A stretch of DNA of 11,504 bases from JANTGF01 sp033791445 (GCA_033791445.1 JASJGS010000225.1:1-11504), one strand, 5' to 3'. Positions 1 to 6,824 are shown, counted from the stretch's first letter. Numbers and translations: made by a program. The notes: generated by a model from the sequence alone, not told the origin.

Positions 1-160
1 TGTTACACTATTCAGCTATTGTTTGGAAAGGTCATATTCCTTTTTAGTCAAAATTGATTTATATAGAGCTATAATTATTTAAGAATATTCAAAACTCTTG
101 TCTTTAATTATACTTTTACTCATGCTATAAATTCAGAAGAAAACCTTCAATACAATTTTA

Positions 161-190
161 ACTCACAACTCAACACTAAACACCAAACAC
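161..190. repeat. Degenerate 7-bp tandem repeat, about 4.3 units
   Basis: Reading the plus strand, the units are ACTCACA, ACTCAAC, ACTAAAC, ACCAAAC and a final AC, so a heptamer of form ACTMAAC repeats with one or two changes per unit. It lies just after the cysD stop codon, on the downstream side of that gene. On the minus strand it reads as GTTTAGT-like units. It codes for nothing visible, since no start or sustained frame crosses it. Heptameric intergenic repeats of this kind are known in several bacterial groups. Whether this one is dispersed in the genome cannot be seen here. Confidence 0.6.
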
Positions 191-193
191 TTA

Positions 194-1099
194 TTAAAAG
201 TACCCTTCCTTTTTTCTATCTTCCATAGCTGCTTCGGAACGTTTATCATCCGCTCGGCCTCCTCTTTCTGTCTCACGTGTTGCTGCAACCTCTTCAATGA
301 TGTCCTCCAGGTTATCTGCTTTTGAAAGTGTCACTCCTGTGCACGTTATGTCGCCAATTGTACGACATCGAACATCTCTCACTTCTACCTTTTCATTTTC
401 CTTCAATTCCATGAAAGGTGCCTTGGCTAACCAGTTACCATCTCGCAAAAAAACTTCCCTTTTATGGGTAAAGTAGAGTTCTGGGATATCAATATTTTCC
501 ATATAAATATATTGCCATACATCCATTTCGGTCCAATTACTTATTGGAAAAACGCGAAAATGTTCGCCTAAATGTTTTTTACCATTAAAAATGTTCCACA
601 ATTCTGGTCTCTGATTCTTTGGATCCCATTGTCCAAAATCATCACGGTGTGAGAAAAAACGTTCCTTAGCACGAGCTTTTTCTTCATCTCTTCTTCCCCC
701 ACCCATTGCAGCATCAAATTTAAGATCCTCGATGGCATCCAACAGAGTAATAGTCTGAAAAACATTCCTACTAGCTGTAGGTCCTTTCTCTTCAACTACC
801 TTTCCCTGATCAATCGTATCCTGGACCAATCGAACCACACACTCAGTCCCTGTTTTTTCCATTAATTGATCACGGAAATCAAGTGTTTCCTGAAAATTAT
901 GTCCTGTGTCGATATGCATCAAGGGGAATGGCACTTTTGCTGGCCAAAATGCTTTCCTGGCCAGATGGAACATAACAATTGAGTCTTTGCCGCCAGAAAA
1001 CAAAAGCACGGGATTCTCAAATTGTGCTGCTACTTCACGTATTACATAAATAGACTCTGATTCGAGCTCTCTAAGGTGATTCAGGTTATTACCATTCAT
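194..1099 (-). CDS. cysD: Sulfate adenylyltransferase subunit 2 (ATP sulfurylase small subunit)
   Basis: With CysN, this cytoplasmic protein makes adenosine 5'-phosphosulfate and pyrophosphate from ATP and sulfate, the first step of sulfate assimilation. The product is 301 aa, almost the same length as E. coli CysD (302 aa). Visible family blocks are the PP-loop SGGKDS at residues 35-40 in the ATP-pyrophosphatase fold, GGGRRDEEKARAKER at 133-147, WDPKNQRPELW around 158-168, NWTEMDVWQYI at 188-198, and a C-terminal end in EGYF. The RTIGDITCTG stretch is the GDxxCTG variant rather than the E. coli RTLGCWPLTG form. The frame is open upstream to 1186, but the start at 1099 (MNGNNLNHLRELE) is chosen because it aligns with the family N-terminus (E. 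coli MDQIRLTHLRQLE). The partner gene cysN does not start in the 193 bases downstream. The TonB receptor gene on the other strand is divergent. Confidence 0.95.
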   Translation of the reverse strand: MNGNNLNHLRELESESIYVIREVAAQFENPVLLFSGGKDSIVMFHLARKAFWPAKVPFPLMHIDTGHNFQETLDFRDQLMEKTGTECVVRLVQDTIDQGKVVEEKGPTASRNVFQTITLLDAIEDLKFDAAMGGGRRDEEKARAKERFFSHRDDFGQWDPKNQRPELWNIFNGKKHLGEHFRVFPISNWTEMDVWQYIYMENIDIPELYFTHKREVFLRDGNWLAKAPFMELKENEKVEVRDVRCRTIGDITCTGVTLSKADNLEDIIEEVAATRETERGGRADDKRSEAAMEDRKKEGYF

Positions 1100-1122
1100 A
1101 GATTGAATTTTCAAAATATCTG

Positions 1123-1148
1123 CAAAAATAAGGATTTTTATTGTCAAA
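1123..1148 (-). promoter_or_regulatory. Putative Bacteroidota-type promoter of cysD
   Basis: On the minus strand there is a TATTTTTG element (1123-1130) matching the Bacteroidota -7 consensus TAnnTTTG in full, with a TTTG (1145-1148) upstream as a possible -33 element. The gap is 14 bases, shorter than the roughly 19 usual for this promoter class, so the -33 assignment is weak. The -7 element would give a leader of roughly 20 bases before the cysD ATG at 1099. This also argues for the 1099 start, because the longer reading frame would begin upstream of the promoter. Confidence 0.35.
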
Positions 1149-1190
1149 CCTTGGTTTAAACTTCGAGAAAACATGTGCACAATCAATTTG

Positions 1191-1260
1191 CCTTACTCTG
1201 GAGAACTAACTTTAGCTTTTTAAGGGTGTAATTATACTTGCATTTAGTCTCAGAGTACGG
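1191..1260. repeat. Imperfect inverted repeat in the divergent promoter region
   Basis: The left arm is at 1191-1210 (CCTTACTCTGGAGAACTAAC). The right arm at 1244-1260, read on the minus strand, gives CCGTACTCTGAGACTAA. The core TACTCTG/CAGAGTA (1194-1200 and 1251-1257) is a perfect 7-bp match, and the similarity continues outward and inward with one substitution and two single-base gaps. About 33 bases lie between the arms, including the putative receptor promoter -7 element at 1233-1240. It could be a paired operator site or a remnant of a duplicated element. No function is shown by sequence alone. Confidence 0.4.
1211..1240 (+). promoter_or_regulatory. Candidate promoter for the TonB receptor and lipoprotein unit
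   Basis: TATACTTG at 1233-1240 matches the Bacteroidota -7 consensus TAnnTTTG at seven of eight positions. A TTTA at 1211-1214, 18 bases upstream, could stand for the -33 TTTG. It would give a leader of about 70 bases. A competing -7 candidate, TATTTTTA, is at 1270-1277. The region is AT-rich, so chance matches are expected and the assignment is weak. Confidence 0.25.
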
Positions 1261-1316
1261 GAATTATCTTATTTTTATAAGCTTATTTTAAAATTGTTTA
1301 GCCCCTTACTTTTTGG

Positions 1317-4154
1317 ATGAAAAGGTTGATTGCATATTTCATTTTTACTGCCTTATTTTCCAACCTGCTTCTTCAAGCACAGGTTAAAGTTGAGATATCA
1401 GGTAGAATTACTGATACAGAAACCAAAGACCCAATGACTGGGGTAAATATAAGGATTGTAGGAAAACAGATTGGTTCTGTATCAGATGACCGCGGGTATT
1501 TTTATCTGGCAGCTGGAATAGAGTTGCCCTTTAAGATAAAGTTTTCAATGATCGGTTATCAATCACAGGAAATTGATATCACAAAAAGAATCACTTCGGG
1601 CATCCGCATAAAGTTTAAATCAACATCCTATATAGGAGAGGAAATTGTTGTATCTGCCCCGGTAGTAGAGGTAGAACAAAAAACCATGCGCAGTGTGGTC
1701 TCTGTTGAAATGATTGACGCCCTGGGGGTTAAGGAAACTCCATCTGCCAGTTTTTACAATGCTATTGGCAATTTAAAAGGAGTGGATGTTGTAAACCAGA
1801 GCATGCAATTTATGACCATTAATGCCAGGGGATTTAACTCCACTGTAAATACTCGTTTTGTCCAAATTGTCGATGGGATGGATAACCAGGCACCTGGTAT
1901 GAATTTTTCAATTGGCAATATTGCAGGTATGTCTGAGTTGGATGTGGAGTCTATCGAATTTTTACCAGGACCCTCTTCTGCCCGTCATGGAGGAAATGTC
2001 CTAAATGGGCTGTTAATTATGAATAGTAAAGACCCTTTTGCTTTTGAGGGTTTAAGTTTTTATGTAAAGCCCGGAGTAAGTGATGTGAAATCTGGGAATG
2101 ATGCCCCATTTCAGTTTACTGGAAAAGGTTTGTTCGATGCAGGATTTCGCTATGCGAAGGCAATAAACAATAAATTTGCTTTCAAGATCAATGCTTCCTA
2201 TATGAAAGGCAAAGACTGGTATGCTGACGACACTACCAATATACGCCCAGGAAATATCTCCTATGAATATGATCCAGGACATGATGCACTAAATAAATAT
2301 GGTGATGAGATTATCGCCTTTATGCCTATTGGCCAACAAGGGGAAAACCTTATTGTTTCCCGTACCGGCTACCGAGATAAAAATCTTGTTGACAATGGAG
2401 TTTTTAGCTTGAAGCTAAATGGAGCTTTGCATTACCGGATCACCGACAAAATCACTGCTATTGCCCAGGGAACTTATGGAAATGCCACAACTGTATATAC
2501 CGAGGATAACAGAACATCCCTTTCACAGTTTAAAATCTACCAGGGCAAGCTGGAGGTCTCAAGTGACCGCTTTCTTGTTCGTGGATATGCCACCCAGCAA
2601 AAAACTGGTAACACATATGATTCTCGCTATCTTGCCATTCATATGAATTCATCATGGAAAAGTGATGAGGATTGGTTCCGTGATTATTATAATTCCTATT
2701 CTGGAGCTTTTGCAAAATATGGGGTACAACCAGGCGACCATGCAGCAGCGAGAAAATTTGCCGATACAGGACGCCTTATTCCAGGTACTGAAGAATATGA
2801 TCAGGAAAAAAACAAAATAATTAATGATCCTGATTTTACAAAAGGTGCGCAAATGATAAACAACTCTGCCCTTTATAATATCGAAGGCCGATACAATTTC
2901 CTTGAGGATATCAAGATTTTTGACCTTGAGTTTGGTGGTAATTATCGTTTTTATGACCTGGAATCTTTTGGTACCATCTTCCCTGATACTGCCGGAAACG
3001 ATATTTCCTTTTACGAGTATGGCATGTATGGCCAGCTATCAAAAGAATTTCTTGATAGGGATCTTACTATTTCTGCATCAATAAGATATGACCAGAGTGA
3101 GAACTTTAAAGGGAATTTTAGTCCAAGACTGTCAGCTCTATATATTCTGGATGGTATACATAACTTTAGAGCGTCTATTCTTACAGGTTTCAGAACACCC
3201 AGTGCCAAGGAACAATTTATTAAGAAAGACCTTGGGCAAGCATGGATTTTAGGGGGTCTGAATGAAAATATTGCTGAGTATAATGTACAGGGAAACAGTT
3301 TTTATAAACAAAGTGTGCTTGCATTTAATGAAGCTGTATTTAATGATATCACTGATCAACAAAATCCTATGGGTGCCCAACAGGCAACTATAAAAAACCT
3401 TGATATCCTTGAAAATAATATTGTTAAAGAAGATGATCTAAGTAGCTTTGTTCCAGAGCAGGTTTTCTCCTTCGAAGTTGGTTACAAAACAAAGTTTATT
3501 AATAAAATATTCTTCGACGCTGTATTCTATAGTAGTACCTATAAAAATTTTATTGGCCTGGTAGAGGTCATTAAGCCCAGGACCAGCCCCAACGTTGATA
3601 TGTTTACCTCGGCAAACCAGGTGAATAATTCAACCCAGATGGATCAATTATATATTTATACAAATTCAAAAGAAGCTGTAAATATTCAGGGTATTTCAAC
3701 CGGTTTAAAATATATTGCCCCCGTTGGAGCAATAATATCAGGTAATTTTACCTGGTCTAATATCTCCACTGCTGTCGACGACCCTATTATACCTGGATTT
3801 AATACACCTAAATATAAATTTAATATATCTATTGCTAACCGAAGGTTAGATAAACTCGAAAATAATCCCGGATTCAAAAACTTAGGTTTCAATGTGACAT
3901 GGAGGTGGCAGTCAGAAGTTTACTGGCAAAGTCCATTTGGAAACGGGTGGATTGACCCGGTCAGCACATGGGATTTACAACTGTCATATCGATTTCACAA
4001 ACCAGAATCGATCTTGAAATTTGGTATTACAAATTTCTTTAATGTTAGCCATACAACTTCATTTGGTGGAGCTCAGATTGGCTCATTCTATTATCTATCC
4101 TATACGGTAGAAAATATACTTAGTAATGCTAAAAAACGTAAGAAAAAGAAGTGA
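1317..4154 (+). CDS. TonB-dependent outer-membrane receptor with N-terminal carboxypeptidase-regulatory-like domain
   Basis: This 945-aa protein is predicted to be an outer-membrane beta-barrel that imports an unknown ligand using TonB-ExbBD energy. In order it shows a Sec signal peptide (residues 1-21, cut near LQA-Q), a carboxypeptidase-D regulatory-like beta-sandwich (about 24-103, starting ISGRITDTETKDPMTGVNI), a TonB-box-like GEEIVVSAP (107-115), a plug (about 120-240) with NARGFNS (169-175), VDGMD and the ESIEFLPGPSSARHGGNVLNG block (211-231), then the barrel. It lacks the SusC-type plug signature, so it is closer to FecA/CirA-like receptors than to SusC. The last predicted strand (GSFYYLSYTVE) is followed by a lysine-rich tail (KKRKKKK) rather than the usual terminal aromatic residue. 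The stop overlaps the next gene by four bases, so the two are probably translated together. The substrate cannot be named; there is no SD sequence, which is normal for the phylum. Confidence 0.92.
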   Translation: MKRLIAYFIFTALFSNLLLQAQVKVEISGRITDTETKDPMTGVNIRIVGKQIGSVSDDRGYFYLAAGIELPFKIKFSMIGYQSQEIDITKRITSGIRIKFKSTSYIGEEIVVSAPVVEVEQKTMRSVVSVEMIDALGVKETPSASFYNAIGNLKGVDVVNQSMQFMTINARGFNSTVNTRFVQIVDGMDNQAPGMNFSIGNIAGMSELDVESIEFLPGPSSARHGGNVLNGLLIMNSKDPFAFEGLSFYVKPGVSDVKSGNDAPFQFTGKGLFDAGFRYAKAINNKFAFKINASYMKGKDWYADDTTNIRPGNISYEYDPGHDALNKYGDEIIAFMPIGQQGENLIVSRTGYRDKNLVDNGVFSLKLNGALHYRITDKITAIAQGTYGNATTVYTEDNRTSLSQFKIYQGKLEVSSDRFLVRGYATQQKTGNTYDSRYLAIHMNSSWKSDEDWFRDYYNSYSGAFAKYGVQPGDHAAARKFADTGRLIPGTEEYDQEKNKIINDPDFTKGAQMINNSALYNIEGRYNFLEDIKIFDLEFGGNYRFYDLESFGTIFPDTAGNDISFYEYGMYGQLSKEFLDRDLTISASIRYDQSENFKGNFSPRLSALYILDGIHNFRASILTGFRTPSAKEQFIKKDLGQAWILGGLNENIAEYNVQGNSFYKQSVLAFNEAVFNDITDQQNPMGAQQATIKNLDILENNIVKEDDLSSFVPEQVFSFEVGYKTKFINKIFFDAVFYSSTYKNFIGLVEVIKPRTSPNVDMFTSANQVNNSTQMDQLYIYTNSKEAVNIQGISTGLKYIAPVGAIISGNFTWSNISTAVDDPIIPGFNTPKYKFNISIANRRLDKLENNPGFKNLGFNVTWRWQSEVYWQSPFGNGWIDPVSTWDLQLSYRFHKPESILKFGITNFFNVSHTTSFGGAQIGSFYYLSYTVENILSNAKKRKKKK

Positions 4155-5644
4155 AATATTTAACTAAAATATTATTTGTTTTACTTGCCTTGAACTCCGC
4201 ATGTAAATATGAATTTCCTGAAACCAGGATTGAATATTCTGCAGGTAGTATTGATGTTACCAGGTATGTAGGTATTGGTGATGGCTTTTCAGGTGGATTT
4301 ATGGATGGTTCATTGTATTCGAATGGTCAGAATAACTCAGTAGCCTCTATTTTGGCTTCCCAAATGACTGTAATTGGGCTTCAGGACTTTCAACAGCCTG
4401 ATATATCGTCAGCAAATGGTTATAACATAATTGAATCTGACGAATCAAATCAAAAAGGGAAATGGGTTTATTCTTTCCCTAACATGACCCAATCAGAACC
4501 TGACCGGATCCTTACTGAGGGTGAGTATCCAACAACTTATTCTGGCGATTTATCCTTACCTGGGAATTTTGCTGTTCCCTTTGCAAGAAGTTTTGAGCTT
4601 GATGATCCTGCCCTCTCTGCAAATATATATTATGATCGCTTTGCCAGCGATCCTGGGAATTCCAGTATTTTAACAGATATTCTGATAGAAAATCCATCAT
4701 TCTTCACTCTTTGGATTGGTATGAATGACTTTCTCGGATATGCTACTCAGGGGGGCACAGGAAATCCTGATCCACCAGGTGATCCATCATTAATTGAAGA
4801 AAAAGATCTGACTCCGGTGGCTTTATTTCAAACTAAAATCAGCTCGTTTTTGTCGGAATTATTGGAGGAACCCAATCGCAAGGGAGCTATACTTCAACTT
4901 CCGATGTTTGATGATTTGCCTTTCTTTTATACTTACCCCTACGATTTTATGCTCCTCAGTGGTACTGCTCTGGGATTTGCACAATCATATTACAGTAGCT
5001 TCAATCAGGCAGTATCTGCTCACAATGTCCAATATCCTGATGAGAAAAGGCCTTTTATTCCTTTTAATGACAATGGTAGTACACTTTACCCCCAACCTCT
5101 CGTGATTGTAGATGATTCCTTATCCGATGCTTACTACCCGGATGGGATTACTCCCCTACCCAAACTAAGGCAGTTGAATGAGGATGAAATGATTTTGCTC
5201 TCGTTTCCCTTGGATAAGATGGAATTTGGATATGGATCAGTCGATCCGGTGACCCAGGAATACTATTTAAAGGATTCGCAAATTAATGAAATCCGAGCCA
5301 GGATAGAGGCTTTTAATGAAGTTCTGGAGCAGGAAGTAAATAAATATCCAGGACGATTGATTTTTGTCCCTGTTTCAGAGCTAATACATGAGATTGCGGA
5401 AACTGGTAAGATAGACTCCTGGGGAAGGCCAGCAAGTGATGAAGTGTTAAGTTATAATGGATTGCCTTTAGAAGGAACATTGGGATTGAATAGTATTTTC
5501 TCCCTCGATGGGCTTCATTTTAATCCTCGTGGAAATGCCTTGCTGGTCAACCAAATTTTGAAAGCTATAAATGAGGGATTTGGTAGTAACCTACCCCTGG
5601 TTGATGTAAACTCCTATCTTGGAAATACCATAAGTGGTAATTAA
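4151..5644 (+). CDS. SGNH/GDSL-hydrolase-like lipoprotein with the catalytic Ser replaced by Gly
   Basis: This 497-aa predicted lipoprotein has a signal peptide ending in LNSAC, with the lipidated cysteine at C18 and an atypical Asn at -3. It resembles Bacteroidota SGNH/GDSL esterase-like proteins: block I at residues 40-53 (VGIGDGFSGGFMDG), a conserved LYSNGQNNS segment, block III GMND at 190-193, a PMFDDLPFF stretch (251-259), and block V DGLH at 453-456 followed by FNPRGNALLVNQI. In block I the family has GDS or GNS; here codon 45 is GGC (Gly), one base from the Ser codon AGC. The Asn-Asp and Asp-His blocks are intact, so the fold is kept but the nucleophile seems absent. The GTG start at 4151 is well supported: the frame is closed by TAA at 4139-4141, the next in-frame Met is residue 51, and only this start gives the signal peptide. 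It overlaps the receptor stop as GTGA, so it is likely the receptor's partner lipoprotein, in the position SusD holds beside SusC. Confidence 0.85.
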   Translation: MKYLTKILFVLLALNSACKYEFPETRIEYSAGSIDVTRYVGIGDGFSGGFMDGSLYSNGQNNSVASILASQMTVIGLQDFQQPDISSANGYNIIESDESNQKGKWVYSFPNMTQSEPDRILTEGEYPTTYSGDLSLPGNFAVPFARSFELDDPALSANIYYDRFASDPGNSSILTDILIENPSFFTLWIGMNDFLGYATQGGTGNPDPPGDPSLIEEKDLTPVALFQTKISSFLSELLEEPNRKGAILQLPMFDDLPFFYTYPYDFMLLSGTALGFAQSYYSSFNQAVSAHNVQYPDEKRPFIPFNDNGSTLYPQPLVIVDDSLSDAYYPDGITPLPKLRQLNEDEMILLSFPLDKMEFGYGSVDPVTQEYYLKDSQINEIRARIEAFNEVLEQEVNKYPGRLIFVPVSELIHEIAETGKIDSWGRPASDEVLSYNGLPLEGTLGLNSIFSLDGLHFNPRGNALLVNQILKAINEGFGSNLPLVDVNSYLGNTISGN

Positions 5645-5663
5645 GTATGATCAGTTTGATTTC

Positions 5664-5682
5664 GCAGCTATGGTGCTTTTTT
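5664..5682 (+). terminator. Weak candidate terminator of the receptor-lipoprotein unit
   Basis: A short hairpin, GCAGC (5664-5668) with GGTGC (5672-5676) and one G-G mismatch, is followed by six T residues (5677-5682). It starts 20 bases after the stop codon at 5644. The stem is short and imperfect, so read-through into the hairpin repeats that follow is possible. Confidence 0.3.
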
Positions 5683-5699
5683 CTATAACACTTTCAATG

Positions 5700-5746
5700 G
5701 CATCGGGCTTATACCCGATGCTCCTTAAATTTCGCCCCTTTGGGGC
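5700..5746. repeat. Composite hairpin repeat, copy 1 (REP-like)
   Basis: The first part is a perfect 8-bp palindrome, GCATCGGG (5700-5707) and CCCGATGC (5714-5721) with a 6-base loop. After a 12-base AT-rich spacer comes GCCCCTTTGGGGC (5734-5746), a 5-bp perfect stem with a TTT loop. The right half of the second hairpin can alternatively pair with GCCC at 5751-5754. The same two-hairpin layout recurs 117 bases downstream. Confidence 0.7.
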
Positions 5747-5776
5747 TCATGCCCGGTTTATCATTCAATTCCTATA

Positions 5777-5793
5777 TGGCGCACCGATGGCGC
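5777..5793. repeat. Middle GC-rich element of the hairpin cluster
   Basis: TGGCGC occurs twice here (5777-5782 and 5788-5793) around ACCGA, so it is a short direct repeat; a weak GCGC/GCGC 4-bp stem is also possible. It lies between the two composite repeats and may be a diverged third unit of the same cluster. Support is limited to its position and composition. Confidence 0.35.
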
Positions 5794-5816
5794 TTAAATT
5801 CTGCAATCCCATGAAA

Positions 5817-5863
5817 GCATCGGGCTAACGCCCAATGCTTTTAATATATCGCCCCTTTGGGGC
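5817..5863. repeat. Composite hairpin repeat, copy 2 (REP-like)
   Basis: This copy has the same geometry as copy 1. GCATCGGGC (5817-5825) pairs with GCCCAATGC (5830-5838) with one mismatch and a TAAC loop. Then come a 12-base AT-rich spacer and GCCCCTTTGGGGC (5851-5863), identical to copy 1. By hand count the two 47-base copies match at 38 positions, with the differences mostly in the loop and spacer. Conserved stems with variable spacers suggest that the folded form is what is maintained or copied. Confidence 0.7.
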
Positions 5864-5896
5864 TAAAGGCATTTACTACAGATACTAGTAAATTCC

Positions 5897-5926
5897 AAAA
5901 AAAAAGAGAAGGATTGCTCCTTCTCT
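5897..5926 (-). terminator. Strong intrinsic terminator of the SusCD operon
   Basis: A perfect 9-bp stem, AGAGAAGGA (5905-5913) and TCCTTCTCT (5918-5926), has a 4-base loop. In the minus-strand direction it runs straight into a tract of nine T residues (A run at 5897-5905 on the plus strand). It lies 25 bases after the stop codon of the last operon gene. A shorter TTTT (5930-5933) on the other side could give some termination of plus-strand transcripts. Confidence 0.85.
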
Positions 5927-5951
5927 CCCTTTTATATAGATATAATCTTAT

Positions 5952-6773
5952 CTAGTTCTGATCGATTTCAATCTGACTTTGCCTGTTGGCTCCAGCATCA
6001 TCTGACCAGTCAAGACCATAAGAGATACTCATATGAGGTGAGGCACCACATCCGTTCCAGTTACCACCAACAACCTGCCAGTAGTCATACGGACCGGGTA
6101 AGGTTTGTCCCCAGTATACACCAGTACCTGAAATAGATCCATCAAGGGCTCCAATTGTTAGGTGAATATCACCTTCATTTCCAAAACCAGCCTGGAAACT
6201 TTCACCCCAACCGGTAAATACCTGGGATAAAAATGCAGGAATTCCACCTGAAGCTTTAGCAATAATCACATCACCTGTTCCTTTTTCAAAAGAAACAGTA
6301 AATGGATCAATTTCGCTATCACCCGTTTCAGTACCTGTCCATGATGCAGAAACAAAATCATCAATTGTCATAGGGCAGAATGCGTCCAGTGTTACTTCTA
6401 AGGTATCCGGATCTGATTTCACACCGGCATGTGTAGTTTCAACGACGGTTAATAATGCCATTGTATCAGCACTAGCCTGGTTCCAGGTAATGCTAACTTT
6501 GAAATTGAATGTAGGATCAATCACAATGTCTGCACCCCAATTGTGAGCTGTAAACTCATAGGTGGAACCACCTCTGCCGGCTACACTATAATTTGAAGCA
6601 ACCTGGCCAGAGGCAGAAACCAATTTAGGTCCTGCAAAATTCATAATTTTCGGTTGAACTTTGGACCAATCATAGCTTTCCTGAGACTTAACAATGTCTG
6701 ACTTGGTACAGGCATAAAAAAGAAAGGCTCCAGCTACAAATAATCCGAATATGCTTAATATTCTATATTTCAT
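5952..6773 (-). CDS. Surface lipoprotein of a SusCD operon, PKD/Ig-like N-terminal half, function unknown
   Basis: This 273-aa predicted lipoprotein has a signal peptide at residues 1-21 ending LFYAC, with lipidation at C22 and Phe-Tyr at -3/-2, a poor lipobox. It is followed by KSD, which is compatible with surface export. Residues about 45-130 (NYSVAGRGGSTYEFTAHNWGA, then alternating strands such as VSITWNQ and TLLTV-like VVETTHAG, ending TLEVTLDAFCP) resemble the PKD/Ig-like domain of Bacteroidota surface proteins. Residues 134-273 are Gly-, Trp- and Asp-rich and not recognised; they look all-beta. Besides C22 there are two cysteines, C133 and C242, which could form a disulfide. It is the last gene of the operon, 92 bases after susD, and a strong terminator follows. 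Small third lipoproteins in SusCD operons often help bind ligand at the cell surface; that role is inferred here. Confidence 0.8.
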   Translation of the reverse strand: MKYRILSIFGLFVAGAFLFYACTKSDIVKSQESYDWSKVQPKIMNFAGPKLVSASGQVASNYSVAGRGGSTYEFTAHNWGADIVIDPTFNFKVSITWNQASADTMALLTVVETTHAGVKSDPDTLEVTLDAFCPMTIDDFVSASWTGTETGDSEIDPFTVSFEKGTGDVIIAKASGGIPAFLSQVFTGWGESFQAGFGNEGDIHLTIGALDGSISGTGVYWGQTLPGPYDYWQVVGGNWNGCGASPHMSISYGLDWSDDAGANRQSQIEIDQN

Positions 6774-6784
6774 GTTTTTAAATT
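6768..6784 (-). promoter_or_regulatory. Translation start context of the third operon gene
   Basis: On the minus strand the 17 bases AATTTAAAAACATGAAA surround the start codon (ATG at 6771-6773). The same 17 bases surround the susD start at 8384-8400. No GGAGG-like site is present; an A-rich, unstructured leader is typical of Bacteroidota initiation. Confidence 0.5.
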
Positions 6785-6824
6785 TTTAATTAATAGCATT
6801 GAACATTAATATTTCAAAATTTTC

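Larger units (their letters stand above)
5645..5951. other. Intergenic region between convergent units, filled with hairpin repeats
   Basis: These 307 bases hold no credible gene. The plus-strand receptor/lipoprotein unit ends on the left and the minus-strand SusCD operon ends on the right. The contents in order are a weak T-tract hairpin, a first composite repeat (5700-5746), a middle GC-rich stretch with TGGCGC occurring twice (5777-5793), a second composite repeat (5817-5863), and a strong terminator (5897-5926). The open frame across 5634-5828 runs through these palindromes and has no family resemblance. Confidence 0.7.

Noticed and set aside
1100..1186. N-terminal extension of cysD starting at 1186 (adds 29 residues)
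   Set aside because: The extra residues have no counterpart in CysD proteins, and the -7-like promoter element lies inside this stretch. The start at 1099 matches the family N-terminus.
1100..1316. A SAM-type or other sulfur riboswitch upstream of cysD
   Set aside because: The leader from the likely promoter to the cysD ATG is only about 20 bases, and no multi-stem conserved structure is visible.
4151..4303. A later start (Met51) for the SGNH-like lipoprotein instead of GTG
   Set aside because: It would remove both the signal peptide and the block I motif. The GTG overlaps the upstream stop in the usual coupled form.
5634..5828. 64-codon open frame on the plus strand after the lipoprotein gene
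   Set aside because: It runs through the palindromic repeats, overlaps the end of the preceding gene and resembles no protein family.
5700..5863. Repeat cluster as a CRISPR array
   Set aside because: There are only two clear units, each palindromic twice over, with a spacing of 117 bases and no regular unique spacers or cas genes.
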